From: Cytophagaceae bacterium
Lineage (GTDB): Bacteria > Bacteroidota > Bacteroidia > Cytophagales > Spirosomataceae
Length of the DNA: 16,294 nucleotides
NCBI GenBank assembly: GCA_947459055.1
Contig: CANHCG010000007.1
Coordinates: forward strand, 1-16,294
Reading direction: 5' to 3'
Position numbers and translations under genes: made by a program. Shown here in pieces: positions 8,242 through 13,909 of the stretch. Each line of letters starts with the position of its first letter. The first letter of the stretch is position 1. The notes below the pieces were generated by a model that had not been told where the DNA came from, searched no databases, and worked only from the letters and a program-made list of their open reading frames with translations.

Positions 8242-8273
8242 CAAAGGTACTAATTATATTAGAAAAGGTCGAA
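8242..8273 (-). promoter_or_regulatory. Promoter for the two-methyltransferase operon
   Basis: On the minus strand TACCTTTG (8249 to 8242) is a perfect TAnnTTTG -7 box. TTCG (8273 to 8270), one mismatch from TTTG, lies 20 nt upstream. The predicted transcript start is near 8236, 13 nt before the ATG at 8223. Confidence 0.55.
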
Positions 8274-8308
8274 TGGAGATCATCTGCTGATATGTTAAAA
8301 AAATTGCC

Positions 8309-8316
8309 GACCTTTG
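8309..8316 (+). promoter_or_regulatory. Probable -7 box of rlmB
   Basis: GACCTTTG differs from TAnnTTTG by one base and shares ACCTTTGTG with the oppositely oriented methyltransferase promoter at 8242-8249. The -33 element is poor (CTG at 8287-8289, spacing 19). The leader to the GTG at 8339 would be about 16 nt. Confidence 0.35.
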
Positions 8317-8338
8317 TGAAAATTTACAATTCCATATC

Positions 8339-9130
8339 GTGTCAGAAGAAAACGAATCACGCCCCCCATTCAAAAGGCCATTTAAGCACTTTACCACCCC
8401 CAAAACAGATAACAAAGAATTTGTTTTTGGTGTACAATCTGTTCTAGAAACCTTGCGTTCTGGTAAAGAAATCGATCGTTTATTGGTTCAGCGCGAGCTA
8501 GGAAATACCGAAATTTTAGACTTAGCCCGCGAAAAAGGAATTCAAGTTCAAAAGGTGCCTTTGGAAAAATTAAATCGCATCACGCGAAAAAATCACCAAG
8601 GAGCCATTGCGTTCGTTTCTGCTATTCATTATGCTAAACTAGAAAATGTCATTGCCGATACGTTTGAAAAAGGACAAATTCCACTCGTGATTATCCTAGA
8701 CCGAATTACCGATGTTCGTAATTTCGGAGCGATTGCACGAACGGCGGAATGTGCGGGAGCTCATGCCATCGTGATTCCTGCCCGAGGTGCAGCACAAATT
8801 AATGCAGATGCTATGAAAACATCTTCTGGAGCTTTGAATTTTATTCCGGTTTGTCGGGAAGATAGCCTATTGCAAGCGGTTGATTTTCTTCAAAATTCAG
8901 GACTTAAGGTCATAGCCTGTACAGAAAAAACTAAGAATTCCGTTTATGCAGTGGATTATTCAAGTCCCGTTGCCATCATATTAGGATCGGAGGAAGATGG
9001 AATTTCGGATGAATTAATTCGTAAATCGGATGAATTAGCTGCAATTCCGCAAGCGGGCCAAGTAGGATCTCTGAATGTATCCGTAGCTACAGGTGTGATT
9101 GTTTTTGAGGCGATACGTCAACGAATCTAA
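8339..9130 (+). CDS. rlmB: 23S rRNA 2'-O-ribose methyltransferase, TrmH/SpoU family
   Basis: 263 aa, GTG start (the first possible start after the in-frame TGA at 8288-8290). A basic N-terminal tail precedes the substrate-binding domain (FVFGVQSVLETL, about 28-98). The SPOUT catalytic domain follows with its three motifs: LDRITDVRNFGAIARTA (120-136, Asn128 and Arg134 region), ILGSEEDGIS (214-223) and GSLNVSVATGVIVFEA (243-258). This domain order and length fit RlmB, which methylates the 2'-OH of G2251 (E. coli numbering) in the peptidyl-transferase P loop. Other TrmH-like enzymes are possible, but the N-terminal domain favours RlmB. The stop overlaps the SDR gene by 4 nt (9127-9130). Confidence 0.9.
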   Translation: MSEENESRPPFKRPFKHFTTPKTDNKEFVFGVQSVLETLRSGKEIDRLLVQRELGNTEILDLAREKGIQVQKVPLEKLNRITRKNHQGAIAFVSAIHYAKLENVIADTFEKGQIPLVIILDRITDVRNFGAIARTAECAGAHAIVIPARGAAQINADAMKTSSGALNFIPVCREDSLLQAVDFLQNSGLKVIACTEKTKNSVYAVDYSSPVAIILGSEEDGISDELIRKSDELAAIPQAGQVGSLNVSVATGVIVFEAIRQRI

Positions 9131-9873
9131 TCCCGTTTAATCATCGCGGCCGAGGCTTGAGCCGTAGGTAATAACAATACATCCGCTAAATTTACATGTG
9201 CAGGTGCCATGACCATGTAGCGAATCACTTCAGCCACATCTTCAGCCACTAAAGGGCTAAAACCCTGATAAACAGCATTTGCTCGATCCAAATCCCCTTT
9301 AAAACGAACGGCTGAAAATTCTGTATTCACGGCACCAGGCGCGATACTACTCACTTTAATGCGATAGGGATTTAAATCGAGGCGCATGCCTTGGGTAAGT
9401 GCCTCAACAGCTGCCTTGGACGCACAATATACATTTCCATTCGGGTAAATTTGTTTTCCCGCAATAGAGGATAAATTAATAATATGTCCCGATGTACGTG
9501 CAATCATTCCAGGAATAATCGCCTGCGAAACATACAAAAGGCCATTCACATTACTATTCATCATCGCATCCCAATCCGCCTCATCCCCTGATTGAATGGG
9601 AGACATCCCATGTGCATTGCCTGCATTATTGATCAATACATTGATTTGTTGCCATGCAGCTGGAAGTTGGGCAAATGCCAATTTCACCGCAGTAGAATCA
9701 CTCACATCAAAAGCAAGCAGATACGAATCCGTCGGCAATTCCGATTGCAAAGCCTCTAATCGCTCCATTCGCCGTCCGCATAGGATCAGGTTATATCCTT
9801 CCTTGGCTAATGCCTGAGCTGTAGCCCAACCAATTCCCGAACTTGCTCCCGTAATACATGCGATCTTTTCCAT
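9127..9873 (-). CDS. Short-chain dehydrogenase/reductase (YdfG-like)
   Basis: 248 aa from the ATG at 9873. The Rossmann cofactor motif is TGASSGIG (8-15), with CGRR (32-35) whose arginines suggest NADP(H) preference. NNAG is at 82-85, and the catalytic residues are Ser136, Tyr149 and Lys153 (YCASK), followed by the PGAVNTEF segment. This is a classical SDR similar to YdfG, which oxidises L-allo-threonine and other 3-hydroxy acids; the substrate here is not certain. A longer frame beginning at a TTG at 9942 would add 23 residues before the conserved METHIONINE-EKIACITG start and run into the pth control region, so I reject it. It is convergent with rlmB and divergent from pth. Confidence 0.9.
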   Translation of the reverse strand: MEKIACITGASSGIGWATAQALAKEGYNLILCGRRMERLEALQSELPTDSYLLAFDVSDSTAVKLAFAQLPAAWQQINVLINNAGNAHGMSPIQSGDEADWDAMMNSNVNGLLYVSQAIIPGMIARTSGHIINLSSIAGKQIYPNGNVYCASKAAVEALTQGMRLDLNPYRIKVSSIAPGAVNTEFSAVRFKGDLDRANAVYQGFSPLVAEDVAEVIRYMVMAPAHVNLADVLLLPTAQASAAMIKRD

Positions 9874-9954
9874 CAAACTTATTTTTTTGTAACGAAGGTA
9901 AGACCTAAGTGCGGTTCTTAAAAATTTGTCGGTAATTTGCACAAAATTTTTGAG

Positions 9955-10515
9955 ATGAATTATTTGATCGTTGGCCTCGGCAATATCGGACCCGAATACT
10001 TATTTACCCGCCATAACATCGGATTTATGGCCCTGGATTATTTGGCTAAGCAAAAAGATCTCAAATTCAGCAACGAAAGGCTGGGCTCCATTTGTCAATA
10101 TAAACTCAAAGGAAATGCCATTCATTTGTTGAAACCCAATACCTTCATGAACCTAAGTGGCAAATCAGTGAATTATTGGATGCAACAATTGAAAATCGAA
10201 AAAGACAATCTGTTAATTCTAGTCGATGACATCGCCCTACCCTACGACACACTCCGCCTAAAACCCAAAGGATCCGCCGGTGGACATAACGGACTCAAAA
10301 GCATCGAAGCCACCTTAGCAACCCAAGAATACGCACGTTTACGCATGGGTGTAGGCGACGATTTTCCAAAAGGTCGACAAGCCGATTACGTCCTAAGTAA
10401 CTTTTCAAGCACCGAATTAGACAACATTCCACTCATCCTAGATCGAACATCTTCCTTCATTGAGAATTTCTGCCTCGAAGGCATTCAAAAAACAATGAAC
10501 AAATACAACCAATAA
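9955..10515 (+). CDS. pth: Peptidyl-tRNA hydrolase
   Basis: 186 aa from the ATG at 9955. The family residues are all in place: Asn10 (GLGNIGPEY), the catalytic His20 (TRHNIGF), Asn66 (NTFMNLSG), Asp91 (VDDIALP) and Asn112 (GSAGGHNGL). The enzyme cleaves peptidyl-tRNA that has dropped off the ribosome and recycles tRNA in the cytoplasm. A TTG six codons upstream (9937) also opens the frame, but MNYLIVGLGN matches the normal N-terminus. It is divergent from the SDR gene across 81 bp. The stop codon lies in the loop of an AU-rich hairpin (10501-10526). Confidence 0.97.
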   Translation: MNYLIVGLGNIGPEYLFTRHNIGFMALDYLAKQKDLKFSNERLGSICQYKLKGNAIHLLKPNTFMNLSGKSVNYWMQQLKIEKDNLLILVDDIALPYDTLRLKPKGSAGGHNGLKSIEATLATQEYARLRMGVGDDFPKGRQADYVLSNFSSTELDNIPLILDRTSSFIENFCLEGIQKTMNKYNQ

Positions 10516-10526
10516 TTGTATTTTTT
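10501..10526 (+). terminator. Possible weak intrinsic terminator overlapping the pth stop
   Basis: AAATACAA (10501-10508) and TTGTATTT (10516-10523) form a perfect 8-bp stem with a 7-nt loop that contains the pth TAA. It is followed by more T (six T in all, 10521-10526). The stem has only one G-C pair, so termination strength is doubtful. Confidence 0.4.
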
Positions 10527-10764
10527 GAAGAACTTTTTAATTTTTACACAATTTTATAATTAGAATTATTCAAAAGTATTTATTTTTTTATCCAAATTAA
10601 ATTTTGCATAATCATAATAAACACCAAATATATTCTGTTTTAAATTAAAAAATTAGAATATTATCTATTTTACTCATTTAAATTGTGCAAAATAAAGTTT
10701 TGCTATATTGAAAAAATACAATAATTTTGTATTGTTGATTTAGCAAATAAATATAACAAAACAC
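10516..10764. other. Very AT-rich gene-free region
   Basis: About 250 bp with roughly 15-20% GC, far below the neighbouring genes. It holds the end of the possible pth terminator and the promoter of the downstream secreted protein. It also holds an imperfect inverted repeat (11 of 12 bases): ATTTTGCATAAT at 10601-10612 against ATTGTGCAAAAT at 10682-10693. The second arm ends just upstream of the -33 element and could be an operator half, but this is a guess. No coding frame of interest is seen. Confidence 0.6.
10699..10729 (+). promoter_or_regulatory. Strong Bacteroidota promoter for the secreted orphan protein
   Basis: TTTG at 10699-10702 and TAATTTTG at 10722-10729 are separated by 19 nt, an exact match to the TTTG-N19-TAnnTTTG consensus. 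The predicted start is near 10735, giving a leader of about 30 nt before the ATG at 10765. Confidence 0.75.
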
Positions 10765-11238
10765 ATGAAGAGTAAAATAGTATTGGTAAGCTGTCTAATG
10801 GGATTAGGCCTTATCGCAACAGATGTAAAAGCAAGCGGTTCAAATCAGAATGTAAACCATTCAAATTTGGTATCAACAAAGAGTGAAACTCTTTCTGAAG
10901 TTATTCAGATCTTAATTCGTAAAGAAAATGCAGGGACGAAATCAAGCGCAACGAGCTTAACGATCTCTATCTTAGAGGATTATCAAAACAACAACCAGGC
11001 ATATGTTAAAGTAAGCCAAGAAGATAAAAACACTTTTAATCAAACGATCTCAACAATTTTTTCACAAGTGAATACGATTTCGGATGAAAAAACGTTGAAC
11101 TGGGTGAAGGAGATAAAAAAATCAGCCACTGCAATCAATACAGTATGGGCGATTTTGGAGGAGCAAAAAGTTGATTCGGAAATTTCGAACAATTTTTCAG
11201 AACAAAATGAGAGTTTAATTGTTGTGTTTAAAAAATAG
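10765..11238 (+). CDS. Hypothetical secreted protein
   Basis: 157 aa, ATG start. A typical signal peptide (MKSKIVLVSCLMGLGLIATDVKA, residues 1-23, probable cleavage after VKA) is followed by a Ser/Thr/Asn/Gln-rich, mostly helical-looking chain. That chain has two heptad-like stretches (about 40-75 and 80-135), and the protein ends in VVFKK. There is no lipobox Cys, no further membrane segment and no motif I recognise, so I assign no function. It has its own consensus promoter and probably a terminator at 11282-11323, so it appears to be monocistronic. Codon use looks more AT-rich than in neighbouring genes. It lies in the AT-rich island between pth and metG and could be lineage-specific. A copy of the 27-nt repeat sits 12 nt after its stop, in the 3' UTR. 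Confidence 0.75.
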   Translation: MKSKIVLVSCLMGLGLIATDVKASGSNQNVNHSNLVSTKSETLSEVIQILIRKENAGTKSSATSLTISILEDYQNNNQAYVKVSQEDKNTFNQTISTIFSQVNTISDEKTLNWVKEIKKSATAINTVWAILEEQKVDSEISNNFSEQNESLIVVFKK

Positions 11239-11249
11239 ATTGTAAGTAG

Positions 11250-11276
11250 TTTTCATAGTTAAATAGGTTTAGAGGT
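11250..11276 (+). repeat. 27-nt direct repeat, copy 1
   Basis: The 27 bases from TTTTCATAG to TTTAGAGGT are identical to 11370-11396, exactly 120 bp apart. Similarity continues a further 13-14 bases (AA.CAAA.AAGGT) into the following hairpin. This copy lies in the 3' UTR of the secreted protein. The bases aligned with the -7 box of copy 2 (TAGATTGT, 11236-11243) are degenerate. Confidence 0.9.
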
Positions 11277-11281
11277 AATCA

Positions 11282-11323
11282 AAAAAAGGTGTTGTTCATG
11301 ACGACACCTTTTTTATTTTTTTT
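11282..11323 (+). terminator. Intrinsic terminator after the secreted protein gene
   Basis: A 14-bp stem (11282-11295 with 11301-11314, core GGTGTTGT/ACGACACC with one G-U pair) has a 5-nt loop. It is followed by a T-rich tract to 11323. It lies 43 nt after the stop codon and directly after repeat copy 1. Confidence 0.85.
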
Positions 11324-11355
11324 GCACTATACTTATATTATTTCCGAAATACTCC

Positions 11356-11363
11356 TATATTTG
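11356..11363 (+). promoter_or_regulatory. -7 box placing a start at repeat copy 2
   Basis: TATATTTG is a perfect TAnnTTTG -7 element. A start 6-7 nt downstream falls at 11369-11370, exactly where the repeat begins. No good -33 TTTG is present at normal spacing, so strength is uncertain. Confidence 0.45.
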
Positions 11364-11369
11364 TATAAA

Positions 11370-11396
11370 TTTTCATAGTTAAATAGGTTTAGAGGT
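11370..11396 (+). repeat. 27-nt direct repeat, copy 2
   Basis: Identical to 11250-11276. As in copy 1, a short A-rich spacer and a strong hairpin follow; the hairpin sequence differs apart from AAGGT at its base. Confidence 0.9.
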
Positions 11397-11401
11397 TAAA
11401 C

Positions 11402-11436
11402 AAATAAGGTCAGAAGTTTCTTCTGACCTTATTTTT
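11402..11436. terminator. Bidirectional intrinsic terminator between convergent genes
   Basis: A perfect 15-bp stem (11402-11416 with 11420-11434) has a TTT loop. T-rich sequence follows on the plus strand, and on the minus strand the tract reads TTATTTGTTT. It can end the candidate small RNA on the plus strand and metG on the minus strand, 29 nt after the metG stop. Confidence 0.85.
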
Positions 11437-11464
11437 ATGGGCTTTATTTTATCAAAATGACACA

Positions 11465-13495
11465 TTAGCGAATACTTGCCCCATTCCATACCTCTTTTCC
11501 TGGTTGCATAAATGCTAAACTTCCATCCGCGTCTTCCGCCATTAAAATCATCCCCTCACTTTCTATACCCATCATTTTTCGAGGAGCTAGGTTCGCTAAA
11601 AAGCTGATTTTCTTGCCAACAATCGCCTCTGGCTCAAAAAATTCCGCAATACCACTAAGTATCGTTCGAGTTCTAATCCCATCGTCTACGGTTAATTTCA
11701 ACAACTTCTTACTCTTTTCCATTTTGCTCGCCTCGATAATTTGACCCACTCGAATATCCATTTTGGCAAAATCATCAAATTCGATTGTTTCTTTGATCGG
11801 CAAAACCTCCTTCTTGGCTAATTCCATGCTTATTTTACTTTGAGCTAATTTATCTATCTGCTTTTGAATGACATCATCTTCGATTTTTTCAAATAACAAA
11901 CCTGGATTTTGTAAGGTTTTACCCTCAGGAATCAAATCGAAGTTGGCAATCTCCACCCAAGAACAATCCTCCATACCCAAAGCCTTCCGTAAACGTTCAG
12001 CCGTAAAGGGAATAAATGGCTCCAAGGCGATGCTCGCATGTGCCACCAATTGAATCGCATAATTCAATACCGTTCCCGCCTTCGCCGGATTTTCTTTGAT
12101 GATTTTCCAAGGCTCTGCCTCAGCTAAATATTTATTCCCAATTCGAGCCACTTCCATGGCTAAAACCAACGCATCTCTAAATTTATAGGTAGCCAATGCC
12201 GCGTCCAACTTAGCTGGAATGTCCGCTAATGCCTTCCGCAATTCATCCTCCAATCCCGTCTCCTCGCCTTTTTTCGGTACTTGAGAATCGAAATTTTTAT
12301 CAATCAATACGAAGGCCCGATTCACAAAATTCCCCAAAATCGCCACCAGTTCAGAATTATTCTTCGTCTGAAAATCAGCCCAAGTAAAATCCGCATCTTT
12401 GGTTTCTGGACTTGAGGCCGTCAAGGCATAGCGCAATACATCCTGTTTCCCTGGGAAATCCACTAAATATTCATGCAACCATACCGCCCAATTCCGCGAA
12501 GTGGAAATCTTCTCCCCTTCTAAATTCATAAATTCATTCGCCGGAACTTGATCCGCTAATTGATAGCCCCCATGCGCCAAGCACATCGCAGGAAATATCA
12601 AACAATGGAATACAATATTGTCTTTCCCAATAAAATGAACAATTCGAGAATCGTCAGCTTTCCAATAGGTCTCCCAATCGGGCGTTAATTGACTCGTCAT
12701 GGACACATAACCAATCGGCGCGTCAAACCACACATATAAGACTTTCCCTTCCGTACCTGGCAAAGGAATCGGCACACCCCAATTTAAATCACGAGTCATC
12801 GCACGTGGCTTAAGGCCATCTTGCAACCATGATTTTACCTGCCCTAATACATTCGGCTTCCATTCTGGGTGCGAATTCACATAGTCAGTCAAGGCCGGTT
12901 GCCATTGATCTAAGGGTAAAAACCAATTTTTAGTAGGCTTCAAAACCGGTGAAGCCCCGCTTAACATCGATTTAGGATTAACTAATTCATTGGGCGAAAG
13001 AGTCGTCCCACATTTTTCACACTGGTCTCCATAAGCCCCAGGCTGCTTACACGAGGGACAATCGCCCACGATGTAGCGATCGGCTAAAAATTGATTCGCC
13101 GATTCATCGAAATATTGCATCGTCGTCTCCTCCACAAATTTCCCCTCCTCGTACAATTTTAAGAAAAAATCCTGCGAAATTTGATGATGAACCGGATCTG
13201 AGGTCCGACCATATATATCAAACGAAATACCAAATTGCTCAAAAGAGGATTTAATCTCCTTATAGTAATAATCGACCACCTCCTGTGGTGTTTTCCCCTC
13301 CTTTTGAGCCTTAATCGTAATCGGAACCCCATGTTCATCCGTACCCGATACAAAAATGACATCCTTCTTTTGCAAACGCAAAAAACGCACATAGATATCT
13401 GCTGGTAAATAACAACCCGCTAAATGACCAATGTGTATGGGCCCATTCGCATAAATCAGCGCTGCAGTAACCGTGGTACGTGAAAATTCCGACAT
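11465..13495 (-). CDS. metG: Methionyl-tRNA synthetase with C-terminal tRNA-binding domain
   Basis: 676 aa from the ATG at 13495. The class I signature HIGH is at 21-24 and the KMSKS-type loop reads KISTS at 329-333. The zinc knuckle is C-x2-C-x9-C-x2-C (Cys146, 149, 159, 162). An anticodon-binding helical domain follows, and then a C-terminal EMAP/Trbp111-like OB-fold ([19 protein letters not shown], about 575-676) that aids tRNA binding and dimerisation. The enzyme charges tRNA-Met and initiator tRNA in the cytoplasm. The frame runs on upstream to 13684, but those 63 codons read into the rpsU promoter and have no family similarity, so [18 protein letters not shown] is the start. A TATTTTTG (minus strand, 13523 to 13516) could be its -7 box, without a matching -33. 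It is transcribed divergently from rpsU. Confidence 0.97.
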   Translation of the reverse strand: MSEFSRTTVTAALIYANGPIHIGHLAGCYLPADIYVRFLRLQKKDVIFVSGTDEHGVPITIKAQKEGKTPQEVVDYYYKEIKSSFEQFGISFDIYGRTSDPVHHQISQDFFLKLYEEGKFVEETTMQYFDESANQFLADRYIVGDCPSCKQPGAYGDQCEKCGTTLSPNELVNPKSMLSGASPVLKPTKNWFLPLDQWQPALTDYVNSHPEWKPNVLGQVKSWLQDGLKPRAMTRDLNWGVPIPLPGTEGKVLYVWFDAPIGYVSMTSQLTPDWETYWKADDSRIVHFIGKDNIVFHCLIFPAMCLAHGGYQLADQVPANEFMNLEGEKISTSRNWAVWLHEYLVDFPGKQDVLRYALTASSPETKDADFTWADFQTKNNSELVAILGNFVNRAFVLIDKNFDSQVPKKGEETGLEDELRKALADIPAKLDAALATYKFRDALVLAMEVARIGNKYLAEAEPWKIIKENPAKAGTVLNYAIQLVAHASIALEPFIPFTAERLRKALGMEDCSWVEIANFDLIPEGKTLQNPGLLFEKIEDDVIQKQIDKLAQSKISMELAKKEVLPIKETIEFDDFAKMDIRVGQIIEASKMEKSKKLLKLTVDDGIRTRTILSGIAEFFEPEAIVGKKISFLANLAPRKMMGIESEGMILMAEDADGSLAFMQPGKEVWNGASIR

Positions 13496-13580
13496 AAACA
13501 ATCCAAATGAAAACACAAAAATAGCTAAAAATTCTACATAGGGCCTAGAAAATATATTTGACAAATATTTAAAGGTCTTA

Positions 13581-13611
13581 TTGGTTTGTATTTCAAAAAA
13601 AAGTATCTTTG
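13581..13611 (+). promoter_or_regulatory. rpsU promoter
   Basis: TTG at 13581-13583 and TATCTTTG at 13604-13611 are separated by 20 nt, a close match to the Bacteroidota consensus. The predicted start is near 13617, giving a leader of about 27 nt that is A/T-rich and has no Shine-Dalgarno sequence. Confidence 0.75.
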
Positions 13612-13643
13612 CAGACATTTTTAATAAAAAACGACGAAAATAC

Positions 13644-13838
13644 ATGTTAATTATTTCAATTAAAGAAAACGAATCCATCGACAAAGCGTTAAAACGTTTT
13701 AAAAAGAAATTTGAGAAAACAGGTGTAGTTAAAGAATTACGTAGACGTTCTGCATTTGAAAAACCATCAATTTCTCGCCGTACGGAGTTAATTCGTGCTT
13801 CTTACAAACAAAGAACTTACGGAAATATTAATAACTAA
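13644..13838 (+). CDS. rpsU: 30S ribosomal protein bS21
   Basis: 64 aa from the ATG at 13644. The sequence is a typical bS21: acidic start ([20 protein letters not shown]), then basic [23 protein letters not shown], then [13 protein letters not shown]. It binds the 30S platform near the 3' end of 16S rRNA. In Bacteroidota, bS21 with bS6 and bS18 is reported to hide the anti-Shine-Dalgarno sequence, consistent with the SD-poor starts throughout this window. The longer frame beginning at 13581 overlaps the promoter and is rejected. It has its own promoter, and a terminator-like hairpin begins 21 nt after its stop inside the xerC start region, so most transcripts may be monocistronic. xerC lies 42 nt downstream in the same frame. 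Confidence 0.97.
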   Translation: MLIISIKENESIDKALKRFKKKFEKTGVVKELRRRSAFEKPSISRRTELIRASYKQRTYGNINN

Positions 13839-13858
13839 TATTATCCATTACATATCTT

Positions 13859-13909
13859 AAAAATTGACTACTTTCGGGCTATGAACCGAGAGTTAGTCAA
13901 TTTTTTTTT
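13859..13909 (+). terminator. Terminator-like hairpin of rpsU with the xerC start codon in its loop
   Basis: AAAAATTGACTA (13859-13870) pairs perfectly with TAGTCAATTTTT (13894-13905). After a 1-nt bulge (T13893), CTTTCGG (13871-13877) pairs with CCGAGAG (13886-13892), with one G-U pair. The apical loop is GCTATGAA (13878-13885) and contains the xerC ATG (13881-13883). Nine T follow (13901-13909). The 19 bp with a U-tract match an intrinsic terminator for rpsU, and the same fold in RNA would hold the xerC start codon in an 8-nt loop. Confidence 0.7.

Larger units (their letters stand above)
11370..11436 (+). ncRNA. Candidate small RNA: repeat copy 2 plus terminator
   Basis: The predicted transcript begins at the 27-nt repeat, contains no open reading frame (the repeat has stops in its frames), and ends at the 15-bp hairpin and T-tract at 11402-11436. 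The length would be about 67 nt. Its single-stranded 5' part is identical to the 3' UTR of the upstream gene. Support comes from the -7 box, the repeat boundary at the predicted start, and the terminator. There is no expression evidence. The alternative is a duplicated terminator region with no RNA function. Confidence 0.45.

Noticed and set aside
8224..8244. TTG start seven codons upstream for the type 11-like methyltransferase
   Set aside because: The TTG lies inside the predicted -7 box TACCTTTG, so it would not be in the mRNA. The ATG at 8223 follows at a normal short distance.
8067..8447. Plus-strand frame of 126 residues
   Set aside because: It covers the antisense of the methyltransferase start, both promoters and the rlmB start in another frame. 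It has no recognisable domain.
9874..9942. 23-residue N-terminal extension of the SDR from a TTG
   Set aside because: The added residues are basic and unlike SDRs, and overlap the divergent pth leader. MEKIACITGASSGIG at 9873 is the usual start.
9937..9954. TTG start adding six residues to Pth
   Set aside because: Family proteins begin at MxYLIVGLGNxG, which is the ATG at 9955.
13516..13523. TATTTTTG (minus strand) as the metG -7 box
   Set aside because: It fits TAnnTTTG and gives a plausible leader, but no TTG or TTTG exists near 20 nt upstream, and such A/T-rich matches are frequent by chance here. Kept only as a remark.
11465..13684. A 739-residue reading of metG with 63 extra N-terminal residues
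   Set aside because: The extension has no MetRS similarity, runs through the rpsU promoter and overlaps the rpsU coding region. [18 protein letters not shown] at 13495 is the normal N-terminus.
13836..13881. rpsU and xerC as one reading frame with a suppressed stop
   Set aside because: They share a frame, but TAA plus 14 non-conserved codons separate two normal-length proteins, so a fusion is unlikely.
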